64,000 nt of DNA from Hallerella sp964501065 (GTDB lineage Bacteria > Fibrobacterota > Fibrobacteria > Fibrobacterales > Fibrobacteraceae): the NCBI GenBank assembly GCA_964501065.1, contig CAZCRF010000002.1, positions 73,379 through 137,378 of the forward strand. The letters run 5' to 3'. The translations under genes and the position numbers were made by a program. The notes below the pieces were generated by a model, which had not been told where the DNA came from, made no database searches, and was given only the letters and a program-made list of their open reading frames with translations. Of the stretch, positions 15,563-24,916 are shown piece after piece (position 1 is the stretch's first letter; the number at the start of each line of letters is the position of its first letter).

Positions 15563-17809
15563 ATGACACGCTTTAGCTTCATCAAAACAACGGCCGTAGG
15601 GCTTATTTGCACGAGTGCGGTGTTTGCTTCTCCCTCGTATTCTCCGCACAAGTATCAACAAAATGATTGGTTCGGCGAATTTGGCAGCAACAACACTTCG
15701 ATGTATGTGAATCCGGCTGGAATTGCAGAAACGGATCAGATTGAACTTTCCATTGGCTATTTCAGCACAATCAGCGGAGAAGCCTCCCAGGAATACGGGT
15801 CGATTACCATCCCGTTCGGATACAACCACACGTTGGGCATTTCTTTCTTCGAGAACGGCGCCGATGTCGATGGTGGCTATTCCTACGTGGAAAACGCCTA
15901 TATGATTGGCTATGCCTACCGGCTGATGCATTGCTTGGCCTTGGGCGTAGACGTTTCGATTCTCCAAATCAACCAGTTCGATATGAACAAGCAGTTGACC
16001 TTGGGAGCTGACGTCGGCATCGCTTGGAATCCCATCTCCAATTCGCGTTTCGGTAGCTTGACCGTCGGTGTCGCATTCCAGAATGCTCTGGCTCCGGCCA
16101 TCAGCACGGAAGAGGACAACGACTCCTACCATTTCGTGTTCATGGGCGCGGACCAATCTTACAAGGTGCCGAGCAATTTGAACTTCACCTTGTTCTATCG
16201 CGGATTCAACCGCTTGCTCGAAGCGAAGGCCGAACTTTCCATCATCGACGTGCTTCACGATGACGATGAAGGCGGCGACGGCATGAACCTCGAAACGAGT
16301 TTCACCTTGACTTATTATCTGAGTTCCCACTTGGGAGTCCGCCTTCGCTTTACGAAGGAAGGGTATCCGGTTCTCGGAGCTACGGTGAATGTCAAGGATG
16401 TGGCGATTTTCCGTTACCTGGCTTTGGATTTGGAAATGTCGCATGACGATATCGTCGAAAAGAAAAACCGCGGTTTCATTTGGGCTGTGAAGCTGACTTC
16501 CCGTTTCGGGAATACGCGTGAAGAGTCCATTGGCGAAGACCGTTATCGCCGGTTGAAAATTGAACCGGAAAACGATTACCGTGCCGCCATGCGCCTTTAT
16601 TTGAACCGCCAATTCTTGGAAGCGGCTTATGCCTTCGGCAAAGTCCAGACGAAGTATCCGGCATTCCACTTGGTGGATCAGGCTGCCTTCTACAAGGGCA
16701 AGTCCTTTGAAAACATGCGGATGCACAAAGCTGCCAAGGCTGTTTACGAAGATGCCGCCAAGCGTTACCCGCAGAGCGACCAGCGCGCCAAGTACCAGTT
16801 CCAGTTGATGAACATCGATTACAAGGAAGGCAAGTACAACGACGCGATGGTCAAATATCAATACATCGTCCAACATTACAGCGAGAGCGATGTGAAGGCG
16901 GATGCGGACTACATTGCGGGTCAGATCAAGTTTGAACAGGGGCTTTACCAAGAATCCATTGACTTGCTCTCTGCGATTCTACCCGGCAACGCCAACTATT
17001 TCTATGCCCGTTACACGATGGGCATCGCCAACAGCCGGATGGGCAAGTGGGACGAAGCGGAGAATTGCTTCCGTGACATCATCGACCAGCCCGCTTCGAA
17101 CCAATCCGAATTGGATTTGCAAGATGCAGCAAAGGTCAAACTCGGACACATTTACTTCTCCGGAGAGAATCCGAACATTGCAGAAGCCGCCGGTCTTTAC
17201 GGGCAGGTGAAGCCGGGTTCTCCGGTTTACGATGAAGCGATGCTCGCCTTGGGTTGGTCTTTCTTGAAGGTGAACAAGCCTGACGAGGCCATCAAGTTCG
17301 CCCAATGGATTATCAAGAACATGCCGGATTCCTTCCTCCTTTCGGAAGCTTACCTGGTCGAAGGCTACTGCTATTATATGAAGAAGGACTTGGACAATGC
17401 CGAAAAGTCCTTGACCAAGGCGGAAAAGCTCACGGAACAGCCGGTCGTTTCCATGGCCGCCCGCGACAGTGCCCGCAAGGCTTATGAAGACAATGCCGCC
17501 CATTTCGACAGTGTTCAAGACAAGGCTTTGGATTTGTCTCGCCAGTTGCCGACACCCCGTGTCTCCATGAAGCGCGACCAGTTGCGTCCGGATTTTGACA
17601 AGGCGAATCAAGCGATCGATGATTATGCGAAGTTCATGGCGCGCTCCCAGCAGAGCGACCGGTTCGAATCCAACCGTAAACGCGTTCTTGAAGATGCGGG
17701 CTTCACCCTGGCCACGGTCAAGACGAAGAAGGCGGAAAGCGGCGGCGGTGCCGGAACGTCTAACAGCCAAGAACTTCAGGAACTCGAAAATTTGGAAGAT
17801 TTGGAATAA
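15563..17809 (+). CDS. PorV/PorQ-like outer-membrane barrel fused to a TPR domain
   Basis: 748 residues with a signal peptide (TAVGLICTSAVFA). Residues about 25-315 look like a PorV/PorQ/UPF0164-type barrel: NTSMYVNPAGIAETDQIELS is the characteristic early NPAG motif, followed by alternating strands. Residues about 325-640 are TPR repeats (AAYAFGKVQTKYP, AKAVYEDAAKRYPQS, AMVKYQYIVQHYSES and others). The last 100 residues are charged and end in a Glu/Leu-rich coil. The barrel-TPR fusion suggests an outer-membrane anchor with a periplasmic docking arm. An in-frame GTG at 15560 immediately precedes the chosen ATG. It lies 14 bp after the OmpA gene. Confidence 0.8.
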   Translation: MTRFSFIKTTAVGLICTSAVFASPSYSPHKYQQNDWFGEFGSNNTSMYVNPAGIAETDQIELSIGYFSTISGEASQEYGSITIPFGYNHTLGISFFENGADVDGGYSYVENAYMIGYAYRLMHCLALGVDVSILQINQFDMNKQLTLGADVGIAWNPISNSRFGSLTVGVAFQNALAPAISTEEDNDSYHFVFMGADQSYKVPSNLNFTLFYRGFNRLLEAKAELSIIDVLHDDDEGGDGMNLETSFTLTYYLSSHLGVRLRFTKEGYPVLGATVNVKDVAIFRYLALDLEMSHDDIVEKKNRGFIWAVKLTSRFGNTREESIGEDRYRRLKIEPENDYRAAMRLYLNRQFLEAAYAFGKVQTKYPAFHLVDQAAFYKGKSFENMRMHKAAKAVYEDAAKRYPQSDQRAKYQFQLMNIDYKEGKYNDAMVKYQYIVQHYSESDVKADADYIAGQIKFEQGLYQESIDLLSAILPGNANYFYARYTMGIANSRMGKWDEAENCFRDIIDQPASNQSELDLQDAAKVKLGHIYFSGENPNIAEAAGLYGQVKPGSPVYDEAMLALGWSFLKVNKPDEAIKFAQWIIKNMPDSFLLSEAYLVEGYCYYMKKDLDNAEKSLTKAEKLTEQPVVSMAARDSARKAYEDNAAHFDSVQDKALDLSRQLPTPRVSMKRDQLRPDFDKANQAIDDYAKFMARSQQSDRFESNRKRVLEDAGFTLATVKTKKAESGGGAGTSNSQELQELENLEDLE

Positions 17810-17820
17810 ACTTGAACATC

Positions 17821-17858
17821 AAGGATAGGCCTGTTTGATGCAGGTCTGTCCTTGTTTT
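17821..17858 (+). terminator. Imperfect hairpin with T tract inside the operon
   Basis: 17821-17833 pairs with 17841-17853 (with G-T pairs) and is followed by GTTTT. It may be a leaky terminator lowering expression of downstream genes relative to the OmpA and barrel genes. Confidence 0.5.
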
Positions 17859-17882
17859 AAAAGCCGATAGGTGGAAATGCAA

Positions 17883-20800
17883 ATGAAAAAAATATTTCTG
17901 ATTGCTTTGACTCTTTTAGCCTTTGCCGGTACGTCTTACGCGGATCCGTGCAAAGACAAGACGAATGAAGCAAAGTCCATGCTTGCCAAGTGCAAGGCAA
18001 TGCAAAAAGGTTCCCGTGAATACAAACAGTGCGCCAGCTCCTACAACCTGTTGAAGACGCAGGCGCAGCAGGCGTGCCGTTCCGGTGGAATGGACGAAAG
18101 TGAAATGCAGGCCGCCATCAAGCAGTGGCGGACTCAGGTGGACCGTTGCAAAGGAAAGCAAAGTTCCCGATGCGCCAGCGCCCTCCAGCAGCTCGGCAAC
18201 TACCAATACAAGTTGGAAGAAAAGAAACAGGTCGATGCGATGGCTCAATACGAGTCGGACGTCTCCTGGTGCGAAGACCGTGACAACGAACCGGCCAAGT
18301 GCCAGAATTTGGGCGCGGGTCCCAAGGTGGATCACTCCAAATCCTTGGGCTACTTCTTGGAATACATCGACAAGTATCCGAAAGAGACCAGAACGCCGAA
18401 CGTGATTTACCAAGCTTCGTTCATCTATGAAGCGAGCGGTGAAGACGAAAAGGCGTACAAACTTCGGATGCGCTTGGTCAAGGATTTCCCGGACAACGGC
18501 CTTGTGCCGAAGACCTGGCTGCGTATTGCGGAATACCACTTCATGAATCGAAAATTCCGTGAAGCCATCGACGGCTATAAGCGTGTGACCGGATTCGACA
18601 ATTTGACGGGCAAGGAAGCCGCTCTCGCGATGTATCACTTGGCGGAATCTTATTATAATATCGCCGAATACGAAACGGCGGCCAAGACCTATTTCATTTA
18701 CATTGACGGTTCGGACAAGGGCAAGTATCCGAGCGACTTGCGTCTTGAAGCGATGGACTTCATGGCGGCGGCCTTCTCCGACATCGATGACGGCGTTCGC
18801 GTGGCAGCCCGTTTCTTGAAAGACAAGAATGTCAAATTCAAGGACTCCCTTTACTACCGCATCGGTATGAAGAACAAGGATCACGACCGCAATGAGGAAG
18901 CCGTCCAGTCCTTCAAGTATTTGCTAGACATCAACCCGGATTACATCGACGCGCCTCTTGCCGACGTTGCGATGGTGGAAATCTTGATTATCCAGCAAAA
19001 GTTCGACGAAGCGCAGGAACAGCGCAAGTTGGTCGTCAAACGCTACAACAAGAACTCCTCTTGGTATAAAAAGAACAAGCAGTACCCGAAGTCCGTGGAG
19101 AATGCAGAAAAGGCCATCCGCGCCGCCATGTTGGACATTCCGCAGTATGATCACGCCCAAGCGGCAAAGCTCATGAAGGAAGGGGATACCGAGGGCGCCA
19201 AGAAGCGTTATCAAGTCGCCATCAAGGGTTACAATGACTTCTTGAATCAATACAAGAACGAGCCGACCTGGGATGAATACAAGGTCTATGCCAACCTGGC
19301 CTTGGTTTACCAAGAAATGAACCAGTTCGCGAAGGCGGCGGACATGTTCAACAAGATTGTCGATGCGGACACGAACCGTTATGGACGTCGCGCATTGGGC
19401 TCCGCCGCACCTTACAAGAAAGAGGACGCCGGCTACAACGCCGTCATCATGATGGACAAGGCGCGTGAGAACGCACAAAAGAGCAAGGCGCAGGACGATC
19501 CGGTGAAGGCCTATTCCCTCCCGGAGACCAAAGCCTACTTTGCTCAAGTGGACCGCTACATGAAGAAATTCAGCCAGCAGAAAGAAGCGGTTGAACTTGC
19601 TTACAATGCGGCCATTGTCCGTTATCAAGCGAAACAGTATCAAGAAGCCGTCGTCGACTTCCGCAACTTGAAGACGAACTACCCGAACAATCAATACATT
19701 CTCCTCATTAGTCGAATGCTCGCCCAATCTTTGCTTGAATCCAATCAGCTGGATGAATCCCAGAAGGAATTCGAATGGCTGTTGAAGCAATATACCGAAG
19801 TCAAGGCGACTCGCAACGACTCCATGGCGAAGATTATCCGTACGTCGATTGCCGCCGTCCTTTTCCAAAAGGCGGATCAGGCCGTGAAGAACGGGCAATA
19901 TGAAAAAGGTGCTGTCGCTTACTTGGATCTAGTCAAGCATTATCCGAAAGAATCCTTTGCCGACAAGGCGATTTTCGAAGCCGGCGGCGCTTATGAAAAG
20001 GCGAACAAGTTCGAACAGGCGGCGCAGACATTCATGATGCTCCCGATGAGCTACAGCTCGTCCCCGCTGACGATTCGCGGCATTCTCCGTGCGGCGATGA
20101 ACTACAAGAAGGCCGGGAAGCCGGAACAGGCCGCCCAGACGTTCCTCTTCATCACGAACAACTTTGAAAAGGACTCCATGGCCTTCGCCGCAATCGGTTT
20201 CGCTGCGGAAACCTATGATTCCATTCCGAACAAGAAGCTCGCCGCACAAACTTACGAGTTGGCGTACAAGAAGTATCCGGACAACGAAAAGACTCCCGGA
20301 ATGCTTTACAGCGCTTGCTTGACCTACGACGAAGCGAAGCTCCCGGAAGAGGCCATCCGATGCAACAAGGATTTGGTCCGGGATTACCCGAAGAGTTCTT
20401 ACGCTCTCGACGCGGCGTTCAGCATCCCGGTCGCTTACCAGAATGCAAAACGCTGGTCCGAAGCGGCGGATGCCTACATCTTCTTTGCCAAGACCTACAC
20501 GACAGACAAGGAAAAGCTGATTGCCGCCTACATCGGAACGGCTAGAGCTTATCGCGAATTGAAAGACGACAAGAACGCCGCCGATTACTACAAGAAGACC
20601 ATCGACGCTTACGACAAGTACGGTCTGCAAATCAAGAATGCCGATCCGGGAGTCCCGGCTGAAGCCGCTTATTACCTCGGCGAAATGGAATACGCCAAGA
20701 TGGAGCCCATCGAGGTGACCGGCAAGCAGAAGGCGAAAGATGCCGCCATCAAGAAGCTGAACGAAATTCTCAAGGCTGCCGTGGGGCATTACTCCAAGTC

Positions 20801-21632
20801 GGCGACTTACGCATCCGAGCAGTGGACGTTCCGCGCGACGAACAAAATCGGCTACTTGTTCGTGACGATGGCGACGAAGATTCGCGAACAGGAACTCAAC
20901 GGCAAGACCGACGAAGAAAAGTTCGCCGAAAGAATCGGCATTGTCCAGATGTTGCCCGGCTACTACGAACAGGCCCAGCCTATTTTCCAAAAGAACATCG
21001 ACCTCGCCCGCGACCAGGGCTTCTACAATGCGGATGTGATTGCCGCTGAAGAAGGCTATATTGAAATGTATTATCAAGGTTGCGCCGTCTTCGTCGAAGT
21101 GGGCGATGCCTTCGCCAAGTCGCCGCTTCCGGACAGTATGGAAATCGTCACCCAGTATGTGGAATACGAAGGCATGACGAAGGAAGATGCGGAAATGGCC
21201 GCCGGCGAAGATTTGCAGGCTTATCGCGAAGAACTCGCGAGCCGCTCCCAAGCCGCTCGCGAGGCTGCAGTCCCGCGTTGCGCTACGGGTATCCGCGCGT
21301 CGGAACACTACGGCATCGACAACCAGTGGACGCAAAAGCTCTACGACCTGCTCCGCGATTTGGACGACCAGAACGAAGCCCTTCAAATCAAGATTACGAA
21401 GTTCGACGCTTCCAAACTGTTCCAAGACCCGAGCTACTTCAAGACCAAGACTCGTCTGGATCAAATCCGCCAGTCCAAGGTGATGACGAAGCAGGAACAG
21501 CTCGCCACTTATAAGGAAATCCTCAAGGATGCTCAAGCGGAGAACGAGAAGCTGAAGGCGGAATTGAAGGAACTCCAAGCGCGCCTTGCACCGCCTGCCG
21601 CCGCCTCGCCCAGTCCGGACTTGGCGCAGTAA
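17883..21632 (+). CDS. Giant periplasmic TPR protein
   Basis: 1249 residues. The signal peptide ends TSYA-DP. Residues 20-130 are Cys-rich (at least eight Cys, CKDKTNEAKSMLAKCKAM and similar) and probably disulfide-bonded. Degenerate TPR repeats fill about 150-1100 (PKETRTPNVIYQASFIYEAS, YPKESFADKAIFEAGGAYEK, YPKSSYALDAAFSIPVAYQN). The C-terminal 100 residues are a coiled coil ending in a Pro/Ala tail. ATG-AAA-AAA at 17883 is chosen (AGGTGG upstream) over GTG 17871. Function is inferred from the operon: a periplasmic scaffold between inner-membrane TolQR-like proteins and outer-membrane parts, comparable to the TPR proteins of the myxobacterial Glt complex. Confidence 0.8.
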   Translation: MKKIFLIALTLLAFAGTSYADPCKDKTNEAKSMLAKCKAMQKGSREYKQCASSYNLLKTQAQQACRSGGMDESEMQAAIKQWRTQVDRCKGKQSSRCASALQQLGNYQYKLEEKKQVDAMAQYESDVSWCEDRDNEPAKCQNLGAGPKVDHSKSLGYFLEYIDKYPKETRTPNVIYQASFIYEASGEDEKAYKLRMRLVKDFPDNGLVPKTWLRIAEYHFMNRKFREAIDGYKRVTGFDNLTGKEAALAMYHLAESYYNIAEYETAAKTYFIYIDGSDKGKYPSDLRLEAMDFMAAAFSDIDDGVRVAARFLKDKNVKFKDSLYYRIGMKNKDHDRNEEAVQSFKYLLDINPDYIDAPLADVAMVEILIIQQKFDEAQEQRKLVVKRYNKNSSWYKKNKQYPKSVENAEKAIRAAMLDIPQYDHAQAAKLMKEGDTEGAKKRYQVAIKGYNDFLNQYKNEPTWDEYKVYANLALVYQEMNQFAKAADMFNKIVDADTNRYGRRALGSAAPYKKEDAGYNAVIMMDKARENAQKSKAQDDPVKAYSLPETKAYFAQVDRYMKKFSQQKEAVELAYNAAIVRYQAKQYQEAVVDFRNLKTNYPNNQYILLISRMLAQSLLESNQLDESQKEFEWLLKQYTEVKATRNDSMAKIIRTSIAAVLFQKADQAVKNGQYEKGAVAYLDLVKHYPKESFADKAIFEAGGAYEKANKFEQAAQTFMMLPMSYSSSPLTIRGILRAAMNYKKAGKPEQAAQTFLFITNNFEKDSMAFAAIGFAAETYDSIPNKKLAAQTYELAYKKYPDNEKTPGMLYSACLTYDEAKLPEEAIRCNKDLVRDYPKSSYALDAAFSIPVAYQNAKRWSEAADAYIFFAKTYTTDKEKLIAAYIGTARAYRELKDDKNAADYYKKTIDAYDKYGLQIKNADPGVPAEAAYYLGEMEYAKMEPIEVTGKQKAKDAAIKKLNEILKAAVGHYSKSATYASEQWTFRATNKIGYLFVTMATKIREQELNGKTDEEKFAERIGIVQMLPGYYEQAQPIFQKNIDLARDQGFYNADVIAAEEGYIEMYYQGCAVFVEVGDAFAKSPLPDSMEIVTQYVEYEGMTKEDAEMAAGEDLQAYREELASRSQAAREAAVPRCATGIRASEHYGIDNQWTQKLYDLLRDLDDQNEALQIKITKFDASKLFQDPSYFKTKTRLDQIRQSKVMTKQEQLATYKEILKDAQAENEKLKAELKELQARLAPPAAASPSPDLAQ

Positions 21633-21654
21633 TCGGGAACGATTGGGAATTTCA

Positions 21655-21686
21655 GGAATCTCGCTTGAGCGAGATTCCTTTTTTTT
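21655..21686 (+). terminator. Strong Rho-independent terminator after the giant TPR gene
   Basis: GGAATCTCGC pairs with GCGAGATTCC and is followed by eight T. It separates the surface genes from the TolQ/TolR-like genes, so the latter probably have their own promoter in 21687-21796 or depend on readthrough. Confidence 0.9.
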
Positions 21687-21796
21687 GGGGGGTAATGAAA
21701 ATTTTACAGTGCAAAAGCTTCCCATTCGGCAAAAAAAAAAATAAATATGCGTTTACAGGAAACAAACACAAACCACTTGATAAAAGGAGTCTCCTA

Positions 21797-22417
21797 ATGT
21801 CTAAAATGCTTGAATCGTTTAACACGAACAACTCCGGTTGGCAGTTTATGTGGATCATTCTTGCCGTCGGCTTGATTGGTCTTGGCTTTTCGATTGAACG
21901 CTTTGTTTACATCATTTTCAAAAGTGCCAAGGGGCGTGCCAAATTCCTCAAGGATTTCGGCAATCTTCTCAGTGCCAAGCAATATAATGAAGCTTTGAAT
22001 CTCGCCAACAAGAGCAAGCTCCCGATTGCCAAGGTTGTCGCCGCCATCGTTGCAAACCGCGATGCCGGCCGTGACGCGATGCAGAACGCTTCGGACGCCG
22101 TTTTCCTCACGGAAGCTCCGCGCCTCACCCGTTACATTTCCATCATTTCCGTGATGGCCTCCATTTCCACCTTGCTCGGACTGATGGGTACGATTTACGG
22201 TCTGATTTTCACATTCGACGCCGTGGCGAACAAACCCGCTGCCGAACGTCCGAAGGCTCTTTCCGACGGTATCGCTATCGCTATGGGAACGACTCTTCTC
22301 GGACTTATCTGCGCAGTCCCGCTCCTCGTGATTGTCGGTGTCTTGAATATGAACAGCGAACGCTTGATTCAAGAAATGGAAGAGAAAGGCCTCAAGATTA
22401 TCAACGCCCTGTCGTAA
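21797..22417 (+). CDS. TolQ/ExbB/MotA-family proton channel
   Basis: Inner-membrane stator protein of 206 residues that, with TolR/ExbD partners, uses the proton gradient to power an envelope machine. Three membrane segments: about 14-35, then a pair at about 115-135 and 155-180. Family signatures are present: STLLGLMGTIYGLIFTF, then SDGIAIAMGTTLLGLICAVP with the polar Thr residues that line the pore. AAGGAG lies seven bases before the ATG at 21797. It is directly followed by two TolR-like genes and a TonB-like gene. Confidence 0.93.
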   Translation: MSKMLESFNTNNSGWQFMWIILAVGLIGLGFSIERFVYIIFKSAKGRAKFLKDFGNLLSAKQYNEALNLANKSKLPIAKVVAAIVANRDAGRDAMQNASDAVFLTEAPRLTRYISIISVMASISTLLGLMGTIYGLIFTFDAVANKPAAERPKALSDGIAIAMGTTLLGLICAVPLLVIVGVLNMNSERLIQEMEEKGLKIINALS

Positions 22418-22458
22418 TTGTTGTCTTCAGGAAACAATAAATTAAGATAGGAGATAAA

Positions 22459-23346
22459 ATGGCAAAAGAAGTCAAGAAACCAGCCAAGCCGGAAGAACCG
22501 GATTTGCTTCCGGCGATGGGCTTGTTCACCATCCTGATTCCGATGCTGCTCTCCATGACGAGTTTCCAGAAGCTGGCCATTGTCGAAGTCAACCTGCCCG
22601 AACGCAGTATGATGCAGCTCGATGACCAGACTCCTCCACCTCCGGACGAGCAAGCGTTGAACTTGTCTTTGGCGATTACTAGCGATTATCTGACTATCGG
22701 TGCGCGCGGCGGATTCCAACCCAATGTCTATTTCAAGGAATTTTGGGTTTTCCGTTGCAAGTCCGATGAGCAGCTAATCAAGTACGCTGCCGATGACGTC
22801 AAGAAATTGGTCAGCAACGGCCAAGCACCGAAGTGCAAAGACGGCACGGAAATGGACAAGGAAAAGTACACTTATTTGATTGAAACGATTGAACTTGCGA
22901 TGATTGAAAAGACGTCGGAAGAAGATCCGGGTCGCCTGATGTGGGGCATTTACACGTCCCAAGCGGAGAACCAACCGGACAGCGTCTTGGTCGACGGCAA
23001 CAACAACTTCTTGGCCTTGGTCGGTGAAGGTGACGGAGGCACATCGGCTCCGGCAGCCCTCAAAAAACCGGGGGCCGGGACTGCCGTCCAGACCCTTTCG
23101 CAAAATTCCGTGCGCAAGTTGAAACCTGAAGATGCTGCCAAGATTATCGTTTATCCGCTTTCCGCGTATGATGAAATCGCTCGGCAGCTGATTCAGATTC
23201 ACACGGCCTTTATTGATTTGGAAGATGCGGACAACATCATCATCGTTGCGAATGATGATGTGCAATTCGACAAAATCATCAACTTGATGGACCGCGCGAA
23301 GTCGTCCGGTTTTGTCAAGGTCAACTTGGCTAAATTGGGAGGTTGA
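22459..23346 (+). CDS. ExbD/TolR-like protein without the membrane Asp
   Basis: 295 residues, about twice normal ExbD length. One membrane segment at about 18-37. The C-terminal 50 residues (ADNIIIVANDDVQFDKIINL, then RAKSSGFVKVNLAKLGG) are the typical ExbD/TolR periplasmic end. The middle is an insertion of about 130 residues containing Cys and a Gly/Pro-rich stretch. Where ExbD has its proton-carrying Asp (F-I-D), this protein has A-M-G, with Gly21. A ribosome site (AGGAG) lies before the ATG. It overlaps neither neighbour but is two bases from the next TolR-like gene. Confidence 0.8.
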   Translation: MAKEVKKPAKPEEPDLLPAMGLFTILIPMLLSMTSFQKLAIVEVNLPERSMMQLDDQTPPPPDEQALNLSLAITSDYLTIGARGGFQPNVYFKEFWVFRCKSDEQLIKYAADDVKKLVSNGQAPKCKDGTEMDKEKYTYLIETIELAMIEKTSEEDPGRLMWGIYTSQAENQPDSVLVDGNNNFLALVGEGDGGTSAPAALKKPGAGTAVQTLSQNSVRKLKPEDAAKIIVYPLSAYDEIARQLIQIHTAFIDLEDADNIIIVANDDVQFDKIINLMDRAKSSGFVKVNLAKLGG

Positions 23347-23347
23347 T

Positions 23348-23842
23348 ATGGCCCGTAAGATGCGAAAATACGGTGAAGACGTCCCGTTCTCCTTGACGTC
23401 GATGATGGACATGATGACCATCATTCTGGTGTTCCTCATCAAGAATATGGATGCGGAAGGCCAGCTCATCACCCAAGCGGAAAACCTGATTCTTCCGATT
23501 TCCACCTCCAGGGTGCAGCCGAAAGAAGTCTCCCTTTCCGTAGTGGTCGATGCAGGCTATGTGGTGGTTGACAATCAGAAAATCGTGCCGACTCCAGAGG
23601 TGATGACGCAGGAAGACCTTTTGATTACGAAGGTGGATTCCGTGCTCAAGGAACGCCGCGAAACGGAAAAGGAACACGCCCTGCGCGCGGGACTTCCTGC
23701 GGATGAACCCGGTAATATCATCATCCAGATTGACAAGAACATCCCTTATGACGTCATGTACAAGGTGATGGCGACGTGTGGCTTCTCCGGCTATACGAAT
23801 ATCGCCTTTGCCGTGACGATGAAAAACGGCGGGGAGGAATAA
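23348..23842 (+). CDS. ExbD/TolR-family protein with the conserved membrane Asp
   Basis: 164 residues, normal for the family. A short cytoplasmic start is followed by the membrane segment FSLTSMMDMMTIILVFLI, in which Asp21 corresponds to the essential proton-binding Asp of ExbD/TolR. The periplasmic domain ends GNIIIQIDKNIPYDVMYKVM and GYTNIAFAVTMKNG. The ATG at 23348 is preceded by GGGAGG overlapping the upstream gene's end, so translation is coupled. Together with the Asp-less paralogue it may form a mixed TolR pair. Confidence 0.9.
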   Translation: MARKMRKYGEDVPFSLTSMMDMMTIILVFLIKNMDAEGQLITQAENLILPISTSRVQPKEVSLSVVVDAGYVVVDNQKIVPTPEVMTQEDLLITKVDSVLKERRETEKEHALRAGLPADEPGNIIIQIDKNIPYDVMYKVMATCGFSGYTNIAFAVTMKNGGEE

Positions 23843-23844
23843 TC

Positions 23845-24792
23845 ATGGCTGCAAAGAATCAAAAATCCAAACAACAACTGGATCCTTTTGTAGCTTCCTT
23901 GATGCCGGAAAACGACAAGCGTTTTGCCGGTGTCGCGGGAATTTCCTTGATTGTCGCTTTCGCGATTTCTTTCTATGGGTCTATGTATGAAGCTGTGGTG
24001 GACGAAGTCATCTTCGAAGAATCCGCAGCGGAAGAACTGACGACGACCATGAAGATTGAAGACAAGAAGGAAGAAAAGAAGGAAGAGAAAAAGAAGGAAG
24101 AGCCGAAGAAACCGCGCAAAAAGGCCGGTGGCGGCGGAAAGCCGAGAGGAAAGGGGCAGCCGAACGCTCCTCAAACGCGTGGCGTCCTCAAACTCTTGAC
24201 CGCCCAGACGACTAAATCCAACTACGCCGCTTATGACCTGATGAAGGACCAAAAGTTCTCAAAGGACATCAACAAGGTGTTGAAGGATGTCGCCGGTCTC
24301 CAGACGACGGGCAAGACCGTTCTCGGCGGTCGTCGCGGCAAGGCCAACGGCGGATTCAACGAAGGATACGCAGAAGGCGGCTCCGGCGGTATCGGCGATG
24401 GTCTTTCGGGACTTCTCGGCGGAGGCGGTGGCGGTATTGCGACCAAGTCCAAGGGTACCATCAAGACTCCTTCGGCTAGGGACATCGACATGGGTGCGGG
24501 CGGCGGTTCCCGTTCGGCTGCGGACATCATGAAGGTCGTCCGTCAGCGGACTCCGGGTCTTCGCCACATCTACAACAAGTACTTGAAGCAGAAACCGGGA
24601 TTCGCCGGCAAGGTGACGCTCCGCTTCACGATTGCTCCGGGCGGCGATATCATCAGCATCTCCATTGCGTCTTCGACCACTGGTTACAGTGAGTTCGACA
24701 ATGCGGTGAAGAATACGGTGAAACGCTGGACGTTCAGCAAAATCAAGTCGGGCAACACCACGGTCACGATTCCGTTCACCTTCTCTGAGTAA
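23845..24792 (+). CDS. TonB/AgmX-like energy-transducing protein
   Basis: 315 residues: cytoplasmic start, one membrane helix at about 27-47, a Lys/Glu/Pro-rich periplasmic linker (about 65-100), a Gly-rich middle, and a C-terminal TonB-like domain (about 225-315: GLRHIYNKYLKQKPGF, GKVTLRFTIAPGGDI, FDNAVKNTVKRWTFSK). The C-terminal pattern matches the AgmX/PglI-type domain annotated in gliding-motility proteins of myxobacteria. GGGGAGG precedes the ATG at 23845, two bases after the TolR gene. It probably carries force from the TolQR-like motor to outer-membrane or TPR partners. Confidence 0.85.
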   Translation: MAAKNQKSKQQLDPFVASLMPENDKRFAGVAGISLIVAFAISFYGSMYEAVVDEVIFEESAAEELTTTMKIEDKKEEKKEEKKKEEPKKPRKKAGGGGKPRGKGQPNAPQTRGVLKLLTAQTTKSNYAAYDLMKDQKFSKDINKVLKDVAGLQTTGKTVLGGRRGKANGGFNEGYAEGGSGGIGDGLSGLLGGGGGGIATKSKGTIKTPSARDIDMGAGGGSRSAADIMKVVRQRTPGLRHIYNKYLKQKPGFAGKVTLRFTIAPGGDIISISIASSTTGYSEFDNAVKNTVKRWTFSKIKSGNTTVTIPFTFSE

Positions 24793-24813
24793 TTCGTGAT
24801 TCAAGCATGAAAA

Positions 24814-24846
24814 AGGGTTGAAAGCGCAAGCTTTCAACCTTTTTTG
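24814..24846 (+). terminator. Terminator at the end of the envelope-machine operon
   Basis: GGTTGAAAGC (24816-24825) pairs perfectly with GCTTTCAACC (24830-24839) around GCAA, then a T tract. Confidence 0.9.
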
Positions 24847-24916
24847 TGTTGTTTGGCTTTGAATGGTTGTCGGGGTAGTGGGCGTATTCGCCAAAATTGA
24901 GGGCGAATGCTGTTTT

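Noticed and set aside
15506..16951. 481-codon minus-strand frame opposite the barrel-TPR gene
   Set aside because: Shadow of a strongly supported gene; no start signals or recognisable domain.
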